In this document: piece by piece, positions 41,253 through 49,506 of the stretch | Layout of the letters: each line of letters starts with the position of its first letter | Numbering within the stretch: position 1 is the first letter of the stretch | Assembly (NCBI GenBank): GCA_051870755.1 | Contig: JBJECE010000031.1 | Coordinates: 48,452-112,451 of the forward strand | Direction of reading: 5' to 3' | Source: W0P28-013 sp051870755 | GTDB taxonomy: Bacteria; Bacteroidota; Bacteroidia; Bacteroidales; Paludibacteraceae | Length of the DNA: 64,000 nucleotides | Made by a program: the position numbers and the translations under genes | The notes under the pieces: generated by a model | Seen by the model: the letters and a program-made list of their open reading frames with translations, nothing else | Databases searched by the model: none | Told to the model about the DNA's origin: nothing

Positions 41253-42500
41253 ATGCAACCCGAAACACTTTTCATTCTGTTACTGACCATTCTCATTGTC
41301 GATTTTGCGTTCGATCGCACGCTGGCGTGGCTCAACATCAAGCATTCGACAGACGCCATACCCGAGCCGTTGCGCGACATGTACGATGCCGACAAATATG
41401 CCAAACAGCAACGTTACATGCGCGCAAAATCCAAACTCAGTTGGTGCATGGCCTTTTTCAATTTTACCGTTACAATCATCATGTTGCTATGCGATGGTTA
41501 TGCTTGGTTGGATAGGCTCGTACGCACATGGACAAGCAACGAACTGCTTGTGTCGTTGATATTTTTTGGCATCATTTTCCTCTTCTCCGAAATAATTTCC
41601 ATTCCGGTTTCCATTTATCGCACATTTGTCATCGAAACACGTTTCGGATTCAACAAACGAACGCCCAAAATCTTTGTTACCGACCGCCTCAAAAGTTTGG
41701 CCTTATCCATCATTTTGGATGGTAGTTTGCTCACCGTTACCATTCTCATGTACCAACAAATTCCCGACTATTTTTGGTTGGTGGCATGGGCGGTGGTAAC
41801 CACATACAATCTGTTCATGGGGCAATTTTACTCGAAACTGATTGTGCCGCTGTTCAACAAACAGACACCGCTCGAAGCCGGCGAATTGCGTACGGCCATC
41901 GAACAATTTGCGCAACAGTGCAATTTCCGGATAAACAACATTTACGTCATCGACAGTTCGAAACGCAGCACCAAAGCCAACGCCTACTTTACCGGCTGGG
42001 GCAAACGCAAACGCATCGTGCTGTACGACACGCTCATCAACAAACTGACAACCAAAGAGATAGTAGCCGTATTGGCACACGAAATCGGGCACGACAAACA
42101 TCACCACACGCTGCGCGACCTTGCCATATCGCAGCCCATGAACCTGCTGCTATTCATACTGATCGGGCTGTTTCTCAACAACAATTTATTGGCACAAGCA
42201 TTGGGCTGCCCTACCGCCTCGTTCCACATCAACATGTTAGCATTCAGTTTCTTGTACACGCCCATCAGTAACGTGTTCGATTGGATAGAAAACATCATTT
42301 CGCGACGCCACGAATACCAAGCCGACGCCTTTGTCAAGGTCAACGGATACGCCGAAGAACAGATTTCGGCACTGAAAAAGATAACAGCGCACGCACTTCG
42401 CAATCTGACGCCGCATCCGCTGTGCGTGTACTTATACTATTCGCACCCGACACTTTTACAACGCATCACAGCCTTGCGCGACAATCCAAACACCAACTGA
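41253..42500 (+). CDS. M48 (Ste24/CAAX-type) integral membrane metalloprotease
   Basis: A 415-residue protein with about six to seven TM segments in its first and last thirds. The zinc motif HEIGH lies at ~280 in AVLAHEIGHDKHHH, and the third ligand Glu is in ISRRHEYQADAF. Length and the DRTLAWLN start fit the bacterial Ste24 homologues, which cleave membrane-associated peptides on the cytoplasmic side. It follows the S41 gene by 9 nt. Bacteria lack CAAX farnesylation, so the physiological substrate is likely a misfolded or signal-type membrane peptide. Confidence 0.9.
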   Translation: MQPETLFILLLTILIVDFAFDRTLAWLNIKHSTDAIPEPLRDMYDADKYAKQQRYMRAKSKLSWCMAFFNFTVTIIMLLCDGYAWLDRLVRTWTSNELLVSLIFFGIIFLFSEIISIPVSIYRTFVIETRFGFNKRTPKIFVTDRLKSLALSIILDGSLLTVTILMYQQIPDYFWLVAWAVVTTYNLFMGQFYSKLIVPLFNKQTPLEAGELRTAIEQFAQQCNFRINNIYVIDSSKRSTKANAYFTGWGKRKRIVLYDTLINKLTTKEIVAVLAHEIGHDKHHHTLRDLAISQPMNLLLFILIGLFLNNNLLAQALGCPTASFHINMLAFSFLYTPISNVFDWIENIISRRHEYQADAFVKVNGYAEEQISALKKITAHALRNLTPHPLCVYLYYSHPTLLQRITALRDNPNTN

Positions 42501-42605
42501 TTTTTTTTTCGCACGCCATGCAACGTTTGAGCATCAGGACGCATCTTTTATGTAAACATAGTTTTTTATTTTATTTTTTGTTAAACTTTTAATTTTTTAA
42601 TCATT

Positions 42606-42872
42606 ATGAAAAAAGTATTTTTGACTTTGGCCGTTGTGGCTGTTGCAGCCCTCGGCATGACATCGTGCAAAGACAGCAGCGAAGCCCGTTGCTGGAAAGT
42701 AACCTACAAATCAGCCGGTGTGGAAATGGTTACTTACACTTGGATGAGCGAAGACACGATGAACGCCACTTATGGTAAATTCACCGATTTCAAAGCAGAA
42801 AAAGTTGCCGGCACCGAAGGTGATTGCTTAGATCTTCAAAACGAAAAAGGCGGCGGTTCTATCAAATTTTAA
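42606..42872 (+). CDS. Small putative lipoprotein
   Basis: 88 residues with a typical lipoprotein signal (LTLAVVAVAALGMTSC, Cys at ~20). A ~68-residue mature part is rich in Thr, Trp and acidic residues (CWKVTYKSAGVEMVTYTWMSEDTMNAT) and ends in a GGGSIKF tail. It is followed directly by a strong terminator, so it is monocistronic. It is separated from the Ste24-like gene by about 105 nt of AT-rich DNA without a convincing promoter match. I do not recognise the family; it is probably a small periplasmic or outer-membrane lipoprotein. Confidence 0.75.
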   Translation: MKKVFLTLAVVAVAALGMTSCKDSSEARCWKVTYKSAGVEMVTYTWMSEDTMNATYGKFTDFKAEKVAGTEGDCLDLQNEKGGGSIKF

Positions 42873-42899
42873 TTGCCGGAACAACTGCTTAAAAAACAG

Positions 42900-42927
42900 A
42901 CAGAGCCGCATCGTGATGCGGCTCTGT
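42900..42927. terminator. Bidirectional intrinsic terminator between convergent genes
   Basis: Arms 42900-42912 (ACAGAGCCGCATC) and 42915-42927 (its complement) form a 12-bp GC-rich stem with an effective 4-nt loop. A-rich DNA lies on the left and T-containing DNA on the right. It separates the lipoprotein gene from the DUF389 gene. Confidence 0.85.
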
Positions 42928-42947
42928 TGTGCTTGTATGCCGGTCGG

Positions 42948-44351
42948 TTATTGTGCCGGTTCGGCCACAATTTTCACCTGCGGAGCATCGAGGCGCGCTT
43001 TCATCCACGATTCAAATTGCTGTTGTTCAGTCGCTTGTGCCGATGCGTTCCACGCTACATTGACAACCGGAATCTGCTGTTTTTTAGCGGTTTTCACATC
43101 AATTTCATCGGCAATAGAGAACGTCATCGACTCGACGCTCGGGAACAGCACTTTTACTTCGCGTACCAACTGCTCGGGCGTGATGGTCGATTTGTTTTCG
43201 AGTTGCTCAATTTGCTCGCGCAGACGCAAAATAGTCGAATCGCGCTCGGCCAACTGCACCTCTTTTCGTTCCAAAATTTGCTGAATCATCTCCGACTGCG
43301 CATCAATATCCAACGTGTTGCCGCCAGTCTGCCGAAGCACCAATTTGGCCTTCTCCAAGCCGAAATCGTCCAACCGTTTTTGCAGATATTCCACCTGTTC
43401 GGGCGTCAGCGGCGTCCCCACCAACGAGAGCGTAATGCTCTGCTCCTTAGCCGAATACTGACGTTTGACATTGATTATCTGCACATTTTCGAGCACTGCG
43501 CTGTGTTCCATTTCCGACACATATTTGATAGCCTGACTATTGAACGATGTCTCGCGAATAACGTTGATGCCGATGAAAATGCTCGGAATGATGATGATAA
43601 GCGAAAAGACCAAAATGCTGCGACGCACCTTGCGTTCGTGCTGCGCATCGACAAAGTGTTTGCGTGGGAACTTCAGATAACGCACCATCAAAAACGTGGC
43701 CAATGCGATGAAAAACGAATTGATGAAAAAGAGATAGAATGCGCCGAAAAAGTAAATCCACTGCCCCGTTCCCAAGCCGTAACCGGCTGTACACAGCGGC
43801 GGCATCAACGCCGTAGCAATGGCCACGCCGGACACCACGGTAACTTTTTCCTGCTTGCGCGACGTAGCCACAATGCCCGCCAAACCGCCAAACAACGCTA
43901 TCAGCACATCGAACACGGTCGGTTTGGTGCGCGCCAACAATTCCGACTGCGCATCGCTGAGCGGCGTCAGCAGAAAATAGGTGGTCGATGCCAGCAGACT
44001 GATTAACACCATAATTACCAGATTGCGTAACGACTTGCGTAACAAATCGTTATCGCTGATACCGATGGCAAGGCCGATGCCCATAATCGGACTCATCAGC
44101 GGCGAAATCAACATGGCGCCGATAATGACCGCCGTGGAATTGACATTCAGCCCGACCGAAGCGATGACAATGGCAAATGCCAAAATCCACACATTCACGC
44201 CACGAAATTCGACACTGCGACTAATATTGTCGATGGTAGCCTGCGCATCGCAATCGGCATCGATGTCCACCAACGTTTTGAGATAAAGACGCACATCGTT
44301 CCAAACGATGCCCACCTTTTCGCGAAATGTTTTCTTGGGTTGTTCTTCCAT
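42948..44351 (-). CDS. DUF389-family integral membrane protein
   Basis: 467 residues. Residues ~45-245 hold the DUF389 membrane core with the conserved SRSVEFRGVNVWILAFAIVIASVGLNVNS, then ISPLMSPIMGIGLAIG, and several TM helices. Residues ~250-467 are a soluble tail with a coiled-coil (ERDSTILRLREQIEQLENK near 365). Members are uncharacterised membrane proteins, some fused to sugar/acetyltransferase regions elsewhere. The gene is separated from HemW by 15 nt on the same strand, so co-expression with heme metabolism is possible but unproven. Confidence 0.85.
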   Translation of the reverse strand: MEEQPKKTFREKVGIVWNDVRLYLKTLVDIDADCDAQATIDNISRSVEFRGVNVWILAFAIVIASVGLNVNSTAVIIGAMLISPLMSPIMGIGLAIGISDNDLLRKSLRNLVIMVLISLLASTTYFLLTPLSDAQSELLARTKPTVFDVLIALFGGLAGIVATSRKQEKVTVVSGVAIATALMPPLCTAGYGLGTGQWIYFFGAFYLFFINSFFIALATFLMVRYLKFPRKHFVDAQHERKVRRSILVFSLIIIIPSIFIGINVIRETSFNSQAIKYVSEMEHSAVLENVQIINVKRQYSAKEQSITLSLVGTPLTPEQVEYLQKRLDDFGLEKAKLVLRQTGGNTLDIDAQSEMIQQILERKEVQLAERDSTILRLREQIEQLENKSTITPEQLVREVKVLFPSVESMTFSIADEIDVKTAKKQQIPVVNVAWNASAQATEQQQFESWMKARLDAPQVKIVAEPAQ

Positions 44352-44366
44352 TTTTTTTATGTTTTA

Positions 44367-45524
44367 TTATAGTATTTTATCGATTTTCACATCGTTATTG
44401 ACCGACATCAAATCGGCCATGATGCCATCGCTGACCAAAATGCCGGATTGTGTCAGGCACAAATAATTGCCACGCAACTGCAAATGTTGCCGCTCGATAT
44501 GCGCCGCTGCACAACGCAGACAGTAGTCGGCAGCCGCGCGGCCAAATCGTGTTTCGAGTTGTGCCATATCGATGCCGTCGGATGTGCGCAAACCGGTGAA
44601 CACAAACTCGTTATACCGATTTTCGTCGGTCAGTTGCTCCGTTTCCGAAGGTATGCGTCCCTGCTCTATTTCATCGATATATGCCTGAGTATCAGACACA
44701 TTCCACTGCCGCGCATGGCCGTTGTACGAATGCGCCGCTGCACCGACACCCAAGTATGACACGCCGTGCCAATAGGCCGAATTGTGCCGCGAGCGAAAGC
44801 CCGGCCGGCAAAAATTCGATATTTCGTATTGCTCAAATCCGGCTTGCGCAAGACGTTCTGTCAGCGCGCCAAACATCGCCACCGTTAGCTCTTCGTCCAA
44901 CTCGGCCACCCGACCGTTCTGCCGCCACTGCGTCAGCGGCGTATTATCTTCGTACATCAAATTGTATGCCGAAATGTGCTGCACCTCCAACTCCAGAGCC
45001 GTTTGCAACGTTTTGTGCCATCGTTGCAAGGTTTGTTGCGGCAATCCGTACATCAAGTCGATGCTGATGTTGTCGAATCCATGGCGTTGCAGCAAGCGCA
45101 CCGCCTCGACGGCTTGTGCCGACGTGTGCCGACGATGCAAAAATGTCAGTTCGGCATCGTCGAAACTCTGCACGCCCAAACTCACCCTATTAAATGGTAA
45201 CTCGGCCAACTGATCCACCAGCGGCTCGGTCAAGTCGTCGGGATTGCATTCGATGGTGATTTCGGCATCGGGTGCTACTGCGAAATTTTGCTGCACGGCC
45301 TCGAGCAGCCGGCGCAGTTCACCGACAGACAACGTCGAAGGTGTTCCGCCGCCCAAATAAACAGTCGAAACCGTATCGCCCGCCAGATACTCGCGCCGCA
45401 TGCGCAACTCGTTCGTCAGCGCATCGACATAACGGCGGCACAACGACAAATCGGTGCCACTGTGAAACGCACAATAGACACAGCGCGTGCGACAAAACGG
45501 AATGTGCACATAAAGTCCGGCCAC
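44367..45524 (-). CDS. hemW: Radical SAM heme chaperone HemW (coproporphyrinogen III oxidase-like)
   Basis: 385 residues from a GTG at 45524 giving MAGLYVHIPFC, the family's usual N-terminus. A frame of 129 extra codons upstream is rejected because it crosses the promoter and the divergent gene. The radical SAM cluster Cys are C11, C15 and C18 (HIPFCRTRCVYCAF); LGGGTPSTL near 62 and the ECNPDD block near 92 are intact. HemW binds heme and delivers it to respiratory enzymes; it lacks true HemN oxidase activity in the cases studied. It shares a divergent promoter region with dapL. Confidence 0.92.
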   Translation of the reverse strand: MAGLYVHIPFCRTRCVYCAFHSGTDLSLCRRYVDALTNELRMRREYLAGDTVSTVYLGGGTPSTLSVGELRRLLEAVQQNFAVAPDAEITIECNPDDLTEPLVDQLAELPFNRVSLGVQSFDDAELTFLHRRHTSAQAVEAVRLLQRHGFDNISIDLMYGLPQQTLQRWHKTLQTALELEVQHISAYNLMYEDNTPLTQWRQNGRVAELDEELTVAMFGALTERLAQAGFEQYEISNFCRPGFRSRHNSAYWHGVSYLGVGAAAHSYNGHARQWNVSDTQAYIDEIEQGRIPSETEQLTDENRYNEFVFTGLRTSDGIDMAQLETRFGRAAADYCLRCAAAHIERQHLQLRGNYLCLTQSGILVSDGIMADLMSVNNDVKIDKIL

Positions 45525-45547
45525 AACCAAAATCGATTTATTTTGTG

Positions 45548-45555
45548 CAAAGATA
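45548..45555 (-). promoter_or_regulatory. Promoter -7 element of hemW
   Basis: Minus-strand TATCTTTG; the predicted leader of ~17 nt leads to the GTG at 45524 and supports that start. The -33 element is poor (TTTG spaced 22 nt). Confidence 0.45.
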
Positions 45556-45619
45556 CATTTTTTTGTGCGAACAGCGGCAAAAAAATCGGAATTTATGCAC
45601 CGGCGCAACTTTTTTTGTG

Positions 45620-45627
45620 TAATTTTG
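45620..45627 (+). promoter_or_regulatory. Promoter -7 element of dapL
   Basis: TAATTTTG with a predicted start ~27 nt before the dapL ATG at 45654. No good -33 element at the optimal spacing. It is divergent from the hemW element 65 nt away. Confidence 0.45.
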
Positions 45628-45653
45628 CAGCAATTTTTAACGCACAATCGATT

Positions 45654-46832
45654 ATGGCTAAAATAAACAGCAACTACAACAATTTGCGCGAGAATTATCT
45701 GTTTGTCGAAATAGCCAAGCGCACTGCGGCTTATCAGAAAGCGCACCCCGAAGCGCGCGTCATCAAGTTGGGCATTGGCGATGTAACCCGCCCGATAGCC
45801 GCTGTGGCTGCCGACGCCATGATAGCCGCCAACGAAGAGTTGAAACACGCCGAAACATTTCGCGGCTACGGTCCCGAACTCGGGTACAAATTTGCCAAAG
45901 CAGCCGTACAACGCTACTATGCCAACTATGGCGTAGAGGTCGATTTCGACGAATTGACCATCGGCGACGGCATCGGTTCCGATTTGGCCAACATCACCGA
46001 CCTATTTTCGTCGGACAACACGGTGCTGATACCCGATCCCGTTTATCCGCTCTACAAAGCAACATCGATTATGGACGGCAGACGCATCAAATATCTGCCC
46101 TGTTCGGTCGAAAATAATTTTCTGCCCACGCCGCCCAACTATCCGTCGGATTTGATTTATCTCTGTTCGCCCAACAACCCGACAGGCGCCACATTCGACT
46201 ACGTGCAGTTGAAAGCGTGGGTCGATTATGCCAACGCCTGCGGCGCCGTCATTTTGTACGACAGTGCTTACGAACGTTTCATTGCCGACGACGACAAGCC
46301 GCACTCTATTTTCGAAATTGACGGTGCGCGCACATGCGCCATCGAATTTTGCAGTCTGTCGAAAACGGCGGGCTTTACCTGCGTGCGCAGCGGCTATACA
46401 TTCGTGCCAAAAGAGTTGGAGCGCGAAGGTGTCAGCCTAAACCGCATGTGGCAACAACGTCAGACCACAAAATACAACGGTGCGCCCTACGCCACGCAGC
46501 GCGGTTTGGAGGCCGCATTGTCGCCCGAAGGTTTGCGTCAAGCCGACGAAAACATAGCCTACTACAAACGCAATGTGCAACCTATCACGGCACTTTTGGA
46601 ACAAAAAGGCATTTTTTACAGCGGCGGACACAACTCGCCCTACATCTGGATGCGTTGCCCACAAGCTATGACTTCGTGGGAGTTTTTCGACTTTTTGCTC
46701 AACACGGTACAGGTAGTCGGCACGCCGGGCGTCGGGTTCGGCGCGTGCGGCGAGCACTACTTCCGGTTGTCCACGTTCAACACCTACGAAGCCACCCAAG
46801 AGGCAATGGAACGATTAGCCAAGGTGTTGTAA
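45654..46832 (+). CDS. dapL: LL-diaminopimelate aminotransferase
   Basis: 392 residues from the ATG at 45654. The in-frame run upstream to 45288 is antisense to hemW and not coding. It is a PLP-dependent fold-type I aminotransferase of the DapL subgroup: the N-terminus INSNYNNLRENYLFVEIAKRT, KLGIGDVTRPI near 35, SPNNPTGATFDY near 170, and the PLP lysine in SLSKTAGFTCVRSGYTF near 235. It converts tetrahydrodipicolinate directly to LL-2,6-diaminopimelate, the short lysine/cell-wall route known from plants, Chlamydia and many Bacteroidales. Confidence 0.95.
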   Translation: MAKINSNYNNLRENYLFVEIAKRTAAYQKAHPEARVIKLGIGDVTRPIAAVAADAMIAANEELKHAETFRGYGPELGYKFAKAAVQRYYANYGVEVDFDELTIGDGIGSDLANITDLFSSDNTVLIPDPVYPLYKATSIMDGRRIKYLPCSVENNFLPTPPNYPSDLIYLCSPNNPTGATFDYVQLKAWVDYANACGAVILYDSAYERFIADDDKPHSIFEIDGARTCAIEFCSLSKTAGFTCVRSGYTFVPKELEREGVSLNRMWQQRQTTKYNGAPYATQRGLEAALSPEGLRQADENIAYYKRNVQPITALLEQKGIFYSGGHNSPYIWMRCPQAMTSWEFFDFLLNTVQVVGTPGVGFGACGEHYFRLSTFNTYEATQEAMERLAKVL

Positions 46833-46839
46833 AAAAAAA

Positions 46840-47247
46840 TCACAACACGCGCGCCAACATTTCGGCCATTTGCGTAACACCTTGCTGCAACTTGCTGCCC
46901 AACATAGTTTTCAGCATAAACGGCAAATCGGCCTTGAGAGTGATTTTCATCAACGTTTCGCCGAGCGCATTCTCTTTCAGTTGTATCCACAAGTTGAACG
47001 CCACCGGTAAATTGTCGGCGCCGAATTTTACGGTTTTGTCCGGTTCACGATCGACAATGCGCAACGTTACCCTGCCGACGGGATCGACCGTAAACGAGCA
47101 AGTATCGACATCGCACGTCAAGTCGCGAATTTTGTCCTGCGGCAATTTGTCCTTAAAGGCATCCCATCGACTTAAATCGGCAATTTTTTCGAACGCATCG
47201 TGCTGCGAACCGTGTAATTTTTGTACAGTGCTTTCGTATGTTTCCAT
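46840..47247 (-). CDS. SRPBCC-fold protein
   Basis: A 135-residue soluble protein beginning METYESTVQKLHGSQHDAFEKIADLSRWDAFKDKLP. Beta strands (RVTLRIVDREPDKTVKF, FNLWIQLKENA, GETLMKITLKADLPFMLKTML) and a long C-terminal helix make up the helix-grip START/polyketide-cyclase-like fold. It probably binds a small hydrophobic ligand; none is suggested by context. It is encoded 33 nt downstream of aroK on the same strand and converges on dapL with a 7-nt gap. No catalytic residues can be assigned. Confidence 0.75.
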   Translation of the reverse strand: METYESTVQKLHGSQHDAFEKIADLSRWDAFKDKLPQDKIRDLTCDVDTCSFTVDPVGRVTLRIVDREPDKTVKFGADNLPVAFNLWIQLKENALGETLMKITLKADLPFMLKTMLGSKLQQGVTQMAEMLARVL

Positions 47248-47280
47248 GTGATATAGTGTAGTTTGTTTTGTTGGACGTAA

Positions 47281-47805
47281 TCAATCGCGCACGCGGCGTA
47301 CAATGTCGGCGATGTGAGCAAAATCGCCATCGTTTTTGACATCGACAATCAAGGCTGCCTGTCGATAAAACGGCTCGCGTTGCGCCAGCAAATCGCCGAC
47401 AAACGTTGTCAGTTCTTCGCGGCTTTTGCCCATCAGCAAGGGACGTTGTGTTTTGGCCTGCCACAAACGCTCCACCAACAGCGGCACCGGCGTTTGCAGA
47501 TACACGGTGAGGCCGCGCGCATTCATCAGCGCCATATTGTCGGCAAAGCAGGCCAAGCCGCCGCCGGTCGCTATTACAACTTGTTCGTAATCAGATAGTT
47601 CAGTAATCACAGTGCGTTCTATTTGGCGAAAACCGGTTTCCCCTTTTTCCTCAAAAATTTGCGGTATGCTGCGATGATAACGCCGTTCAATAAAGCCATC
47701 GGTATCGATGCAACTCCACCCGAGCGCAGCGGCCAATCGCCGACCGGTGGTGCTTTTGCCACAGCCCATAAAACCTACCAAAAAGATACGCAGTGGTTGT
47801 TCCAT
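47281..47805 (-). CDS. aroK: Shikimate kinase
   Basis: 174 residues from the ATG at 47805; a TTG two codons upstream is possible. Walker A GFMGCGKSTTG lies at ~11-21, the shikimate-binding DTDGFIE near 35, GETGFRQIE near 55, GGG in ATGGGLACF near 80, and the lid Arg in KTQRPLLMG near 117. It phosphorylates shikimate in chorismate synthesis, supplying aromatic amino acids. That includes tyrosine, the probable substrate of the ammonia-lyase in this window, but the genes are far apart and the link is only metabolic. Confidence 0.93.
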   Translation of the reverse strand: MEQPLRIFLVGFMGCGKSTTGRRLAAALGWSCIDTDGFIERRYHRSIPQIFEEKGETGFRQIERTVITELSDYEQVVIATGGGLACFADNMALMNARGLTVYLQTPVPLLVERLWQAKTQRPLLMGKSREELTTFVGDLLAQREPFYRQAALIVDVKNDGDFAHIADIVRRVRD

Positions 47806-47830
47806 ATCCAAACCTTTGAAAAAAATCTTA

Positions 47831-47838
47831 CAAAAGTA
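47831..47838 (-). promoter_or_regulatory. Promoter -7 element of aroK
   Basis: Minus-strand TACTTTTG, ~26 nt before the ATG at 47805. The -33 region is AT-rich without TTTG at the best spacing. Confidence 0.35.
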
Positions 47839-47902
47839 GTCAAAATAAATTAAATAACCATCATAAATTTCAAAAATAGCGATTTAATAGAGATTTATTT
47901 GC

Positions 47903-47910
47903 TATCTTTG
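47903..47910 (+). promoter_or_regulatory. Promoter -7 element of the CrtI-like gene
   Basis: TATCTTTG, predicted start ~14 nt before the ATG at 47931; no matching -33 TTTG at the best spacing. Confidence 0.45.
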
Positions 47911-47930
47911 CAAAAAATATATTTCTTTTT

Positions 47931-49421
47931 ATGACAATAGCCATTATCGGTGGCGGAGTAGCCGGATTGACTGCCGGTATTTACGCCCAGAAAAACGGTT
48001 TCGACAGCGAAATACACGAACGCCACACGATTGTCGGCGGACAGTGTACGGGTTGGTACCGCAAGCATTTTTTGTTGGACAACTGCGTACATTGGCTCAC
48101 CGGCACCAATCCCGAAAAGGACATTTATAAAGTATGGTGCGATGTCGGCGTGCTGGGCGATGGCGTCGAAATCATACAACACGAATCGTTTATGCGCATC
48201 GAATTGGGCGGCACCTCCATCGACTTTTGGTACGACCTCGACCGTTTGCGTACCGATTTGTTGGCCTTGTCGCCCGACGACAAAGACGAGATTGAAAACT
48301 TCATCAACATCGTCGATGCTTATCGCGCCGTAGCCATGCCGGCTTTGAAACCGATGGAACAGCACAACCTGTTGGACTATTGGCGTCTGATAAAAAAGAT
48401 GCGGCACCTCGGCCCGATTCACCGCAAATATTCCAAAATTTCGATACACGACTACGCCGCGCGGTTCAAACACCCGCTGCTGCAAAAGTTGATTACGTCG
48501 TATATGCCGAAATCGTACAATATCGCATCGCTGTTCTACGTCTTCGGCACCTTTGTCGATGGCAACGGCGCGCTGCCACGAGGTGGGTCGTTGGGCATGA
48601 TCGAACGCATGAAACAGAAATACGAATCGCTCGGCGGCAAAATCATCACCAACCACGAAGCCGTCAAAATCGACATTTCGTTTCATAACGCGCGCGCCAT
48701 ACACTTCAAAAACGGCGACACGGTAACGGCCGACTATGTCATTTGTGCCTGCGACACCGACATCACTTTCAACCATCTGATTGGCAAAGGTTTGATGGAC
48801 AAATTTTTCATCGAACACTATCATAAGCACAAAGAACACCCGCTGTACAGCAGTTTCAACTGCTACTTTGCCGTGGACGATATTTGCCAAATGCCATCGA
48901 CCACCATCAGTTTCGAATGTGCGCCCTACACCGTTCACGACGACACGCACACCAACGTTTTCGTCAAAAATTTCAACTACGAACCGAGTTTTTCGCCCGA
49001 AGGCAAAAGCGTGCTGCAAACCATGCTGGTGCAATACGAAAACGATTTCGACTATTGGAAAAACCTATACGAAACCGACCGTTCAGCCTACAAAGCCGAG
49101 AAAATGCGCATCGCCGGCGAAATAATGGAACGCATTGCCGCGCGATTCCCCGAATTGGCCGGCAAACTGTCGATACTCGACGTGGTAACGCCCATGACTT
49201 ATTATCGTTTTTGCGGAGCGTACAAGGGCGCCTACATGAGTTTCATACTCACGCCATACGCACCCAAACGCGCACACATCGGCATCTTGCCCGGCATTCG
49301 CAATCTCTATTTGGCAGGTCAGTGGTTGCAACCGCCCGGCGGTTTGCCGAACGCCGCCGTAACCGGACGTTTTGCCATTCAGCGCATCTGCAAACGCGCA
49401 CACATCAAATTTCACGATTAA
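47931..49421 (+). CDS. CrtI/retinol-saturase-like FAD-dependent oxidoreductase
   Basis: A 496-residue flavoprotein starting with the dinucleotide-binding motif IAIIGGGVAGLTAGIYAQKNG and the second loop HERHTIVGGQCTGW. It ends with the matching C-terminal FAD motif NLYLAGQWLQPPGGLPNAAVTGR. The family spans carotenoid desaturases/isomerases and all-trans-retinol saturases; no carotenoid genes are adjacent. It has its own promoter. A role in polyene or lipid modification, perhaps even for the polyene locus, is possible but not supported by location. Confidence 0.83.
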   Translation: MTIAIIGGGVAGLTAGIYAQKNGFDSEIHERHTIVGGQCTGWYRKHFLLDNCVHWLTGTNPEKDIYKVWCDVGVLGDGVEIIQHESFMRIELGGTSIDFWYDLDRLRTDLLALSPDDKDEIENFINIVDAYRAVAMPALKPMEQHNLLDYWRLIKKMRHLGPIHRKYSKISIHDYAARFKHPLLQKLITSYMPKSYNIASLFYVFGTFVDGNGALPRGGSLGMIERMKQKYESLGGKIITNHEAVKIDISFHNARAIHFKNGDTVTADYVICACDTDITFNHLIGKGLMDKFFIEHYHKHKEHPLYSSFNCYFAVDDICQMPSTTISFECAPYTVHDDTHTNVFVKNFNYEPSFSPEGKSVLQTMLVQYENDFDYWKNLYETDRSAYKAEKMRIAGEIMERIAARFPELAGKLSILDVVTPMTYYRFCGAYKGAYMSFILTPYAPKRAHIGILPGIRNLYLAGQWLQPPGGLPNAAVTGRFAIQRICKRAHIKFHD

Positions 49422-49447
49422 ACATTGGCGAATTCCGTTTTTTTGCA

Positions 49448-49455
49448 TAACTTTG
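49448..49455 (+). promoter_or_regulatory. Promoter -7 element of the amylase gene
   Basis: TAACTTTG with TTG 21 nt upstream (49424-49426, overlapping the end of the previous gene). The predicted leader is ~45 nt to ATG 49507. Confidence 0.5.
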
Positions 49456-49506
49456 CAAAATCCTAAGACAAGAATCAAAATCAATAATAACCTAAAAATT
49501 AAACCC

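Noticed and set aside
45525..45911. 129-codon N-terminal extension of hemW
   Set aside because: Crosses the hemW promoter and the dapL start, and lacks similarity; the GTG at 45524 gives the family N-terminus.
46823..46846. Inverted repeat GTGTTGT / ACAACAC at the dapL-SRPBCC convergence
   Set aside because: 7-bp weak stem with an A-run loop that overlaps both coding ends; not convincing as a terminator.
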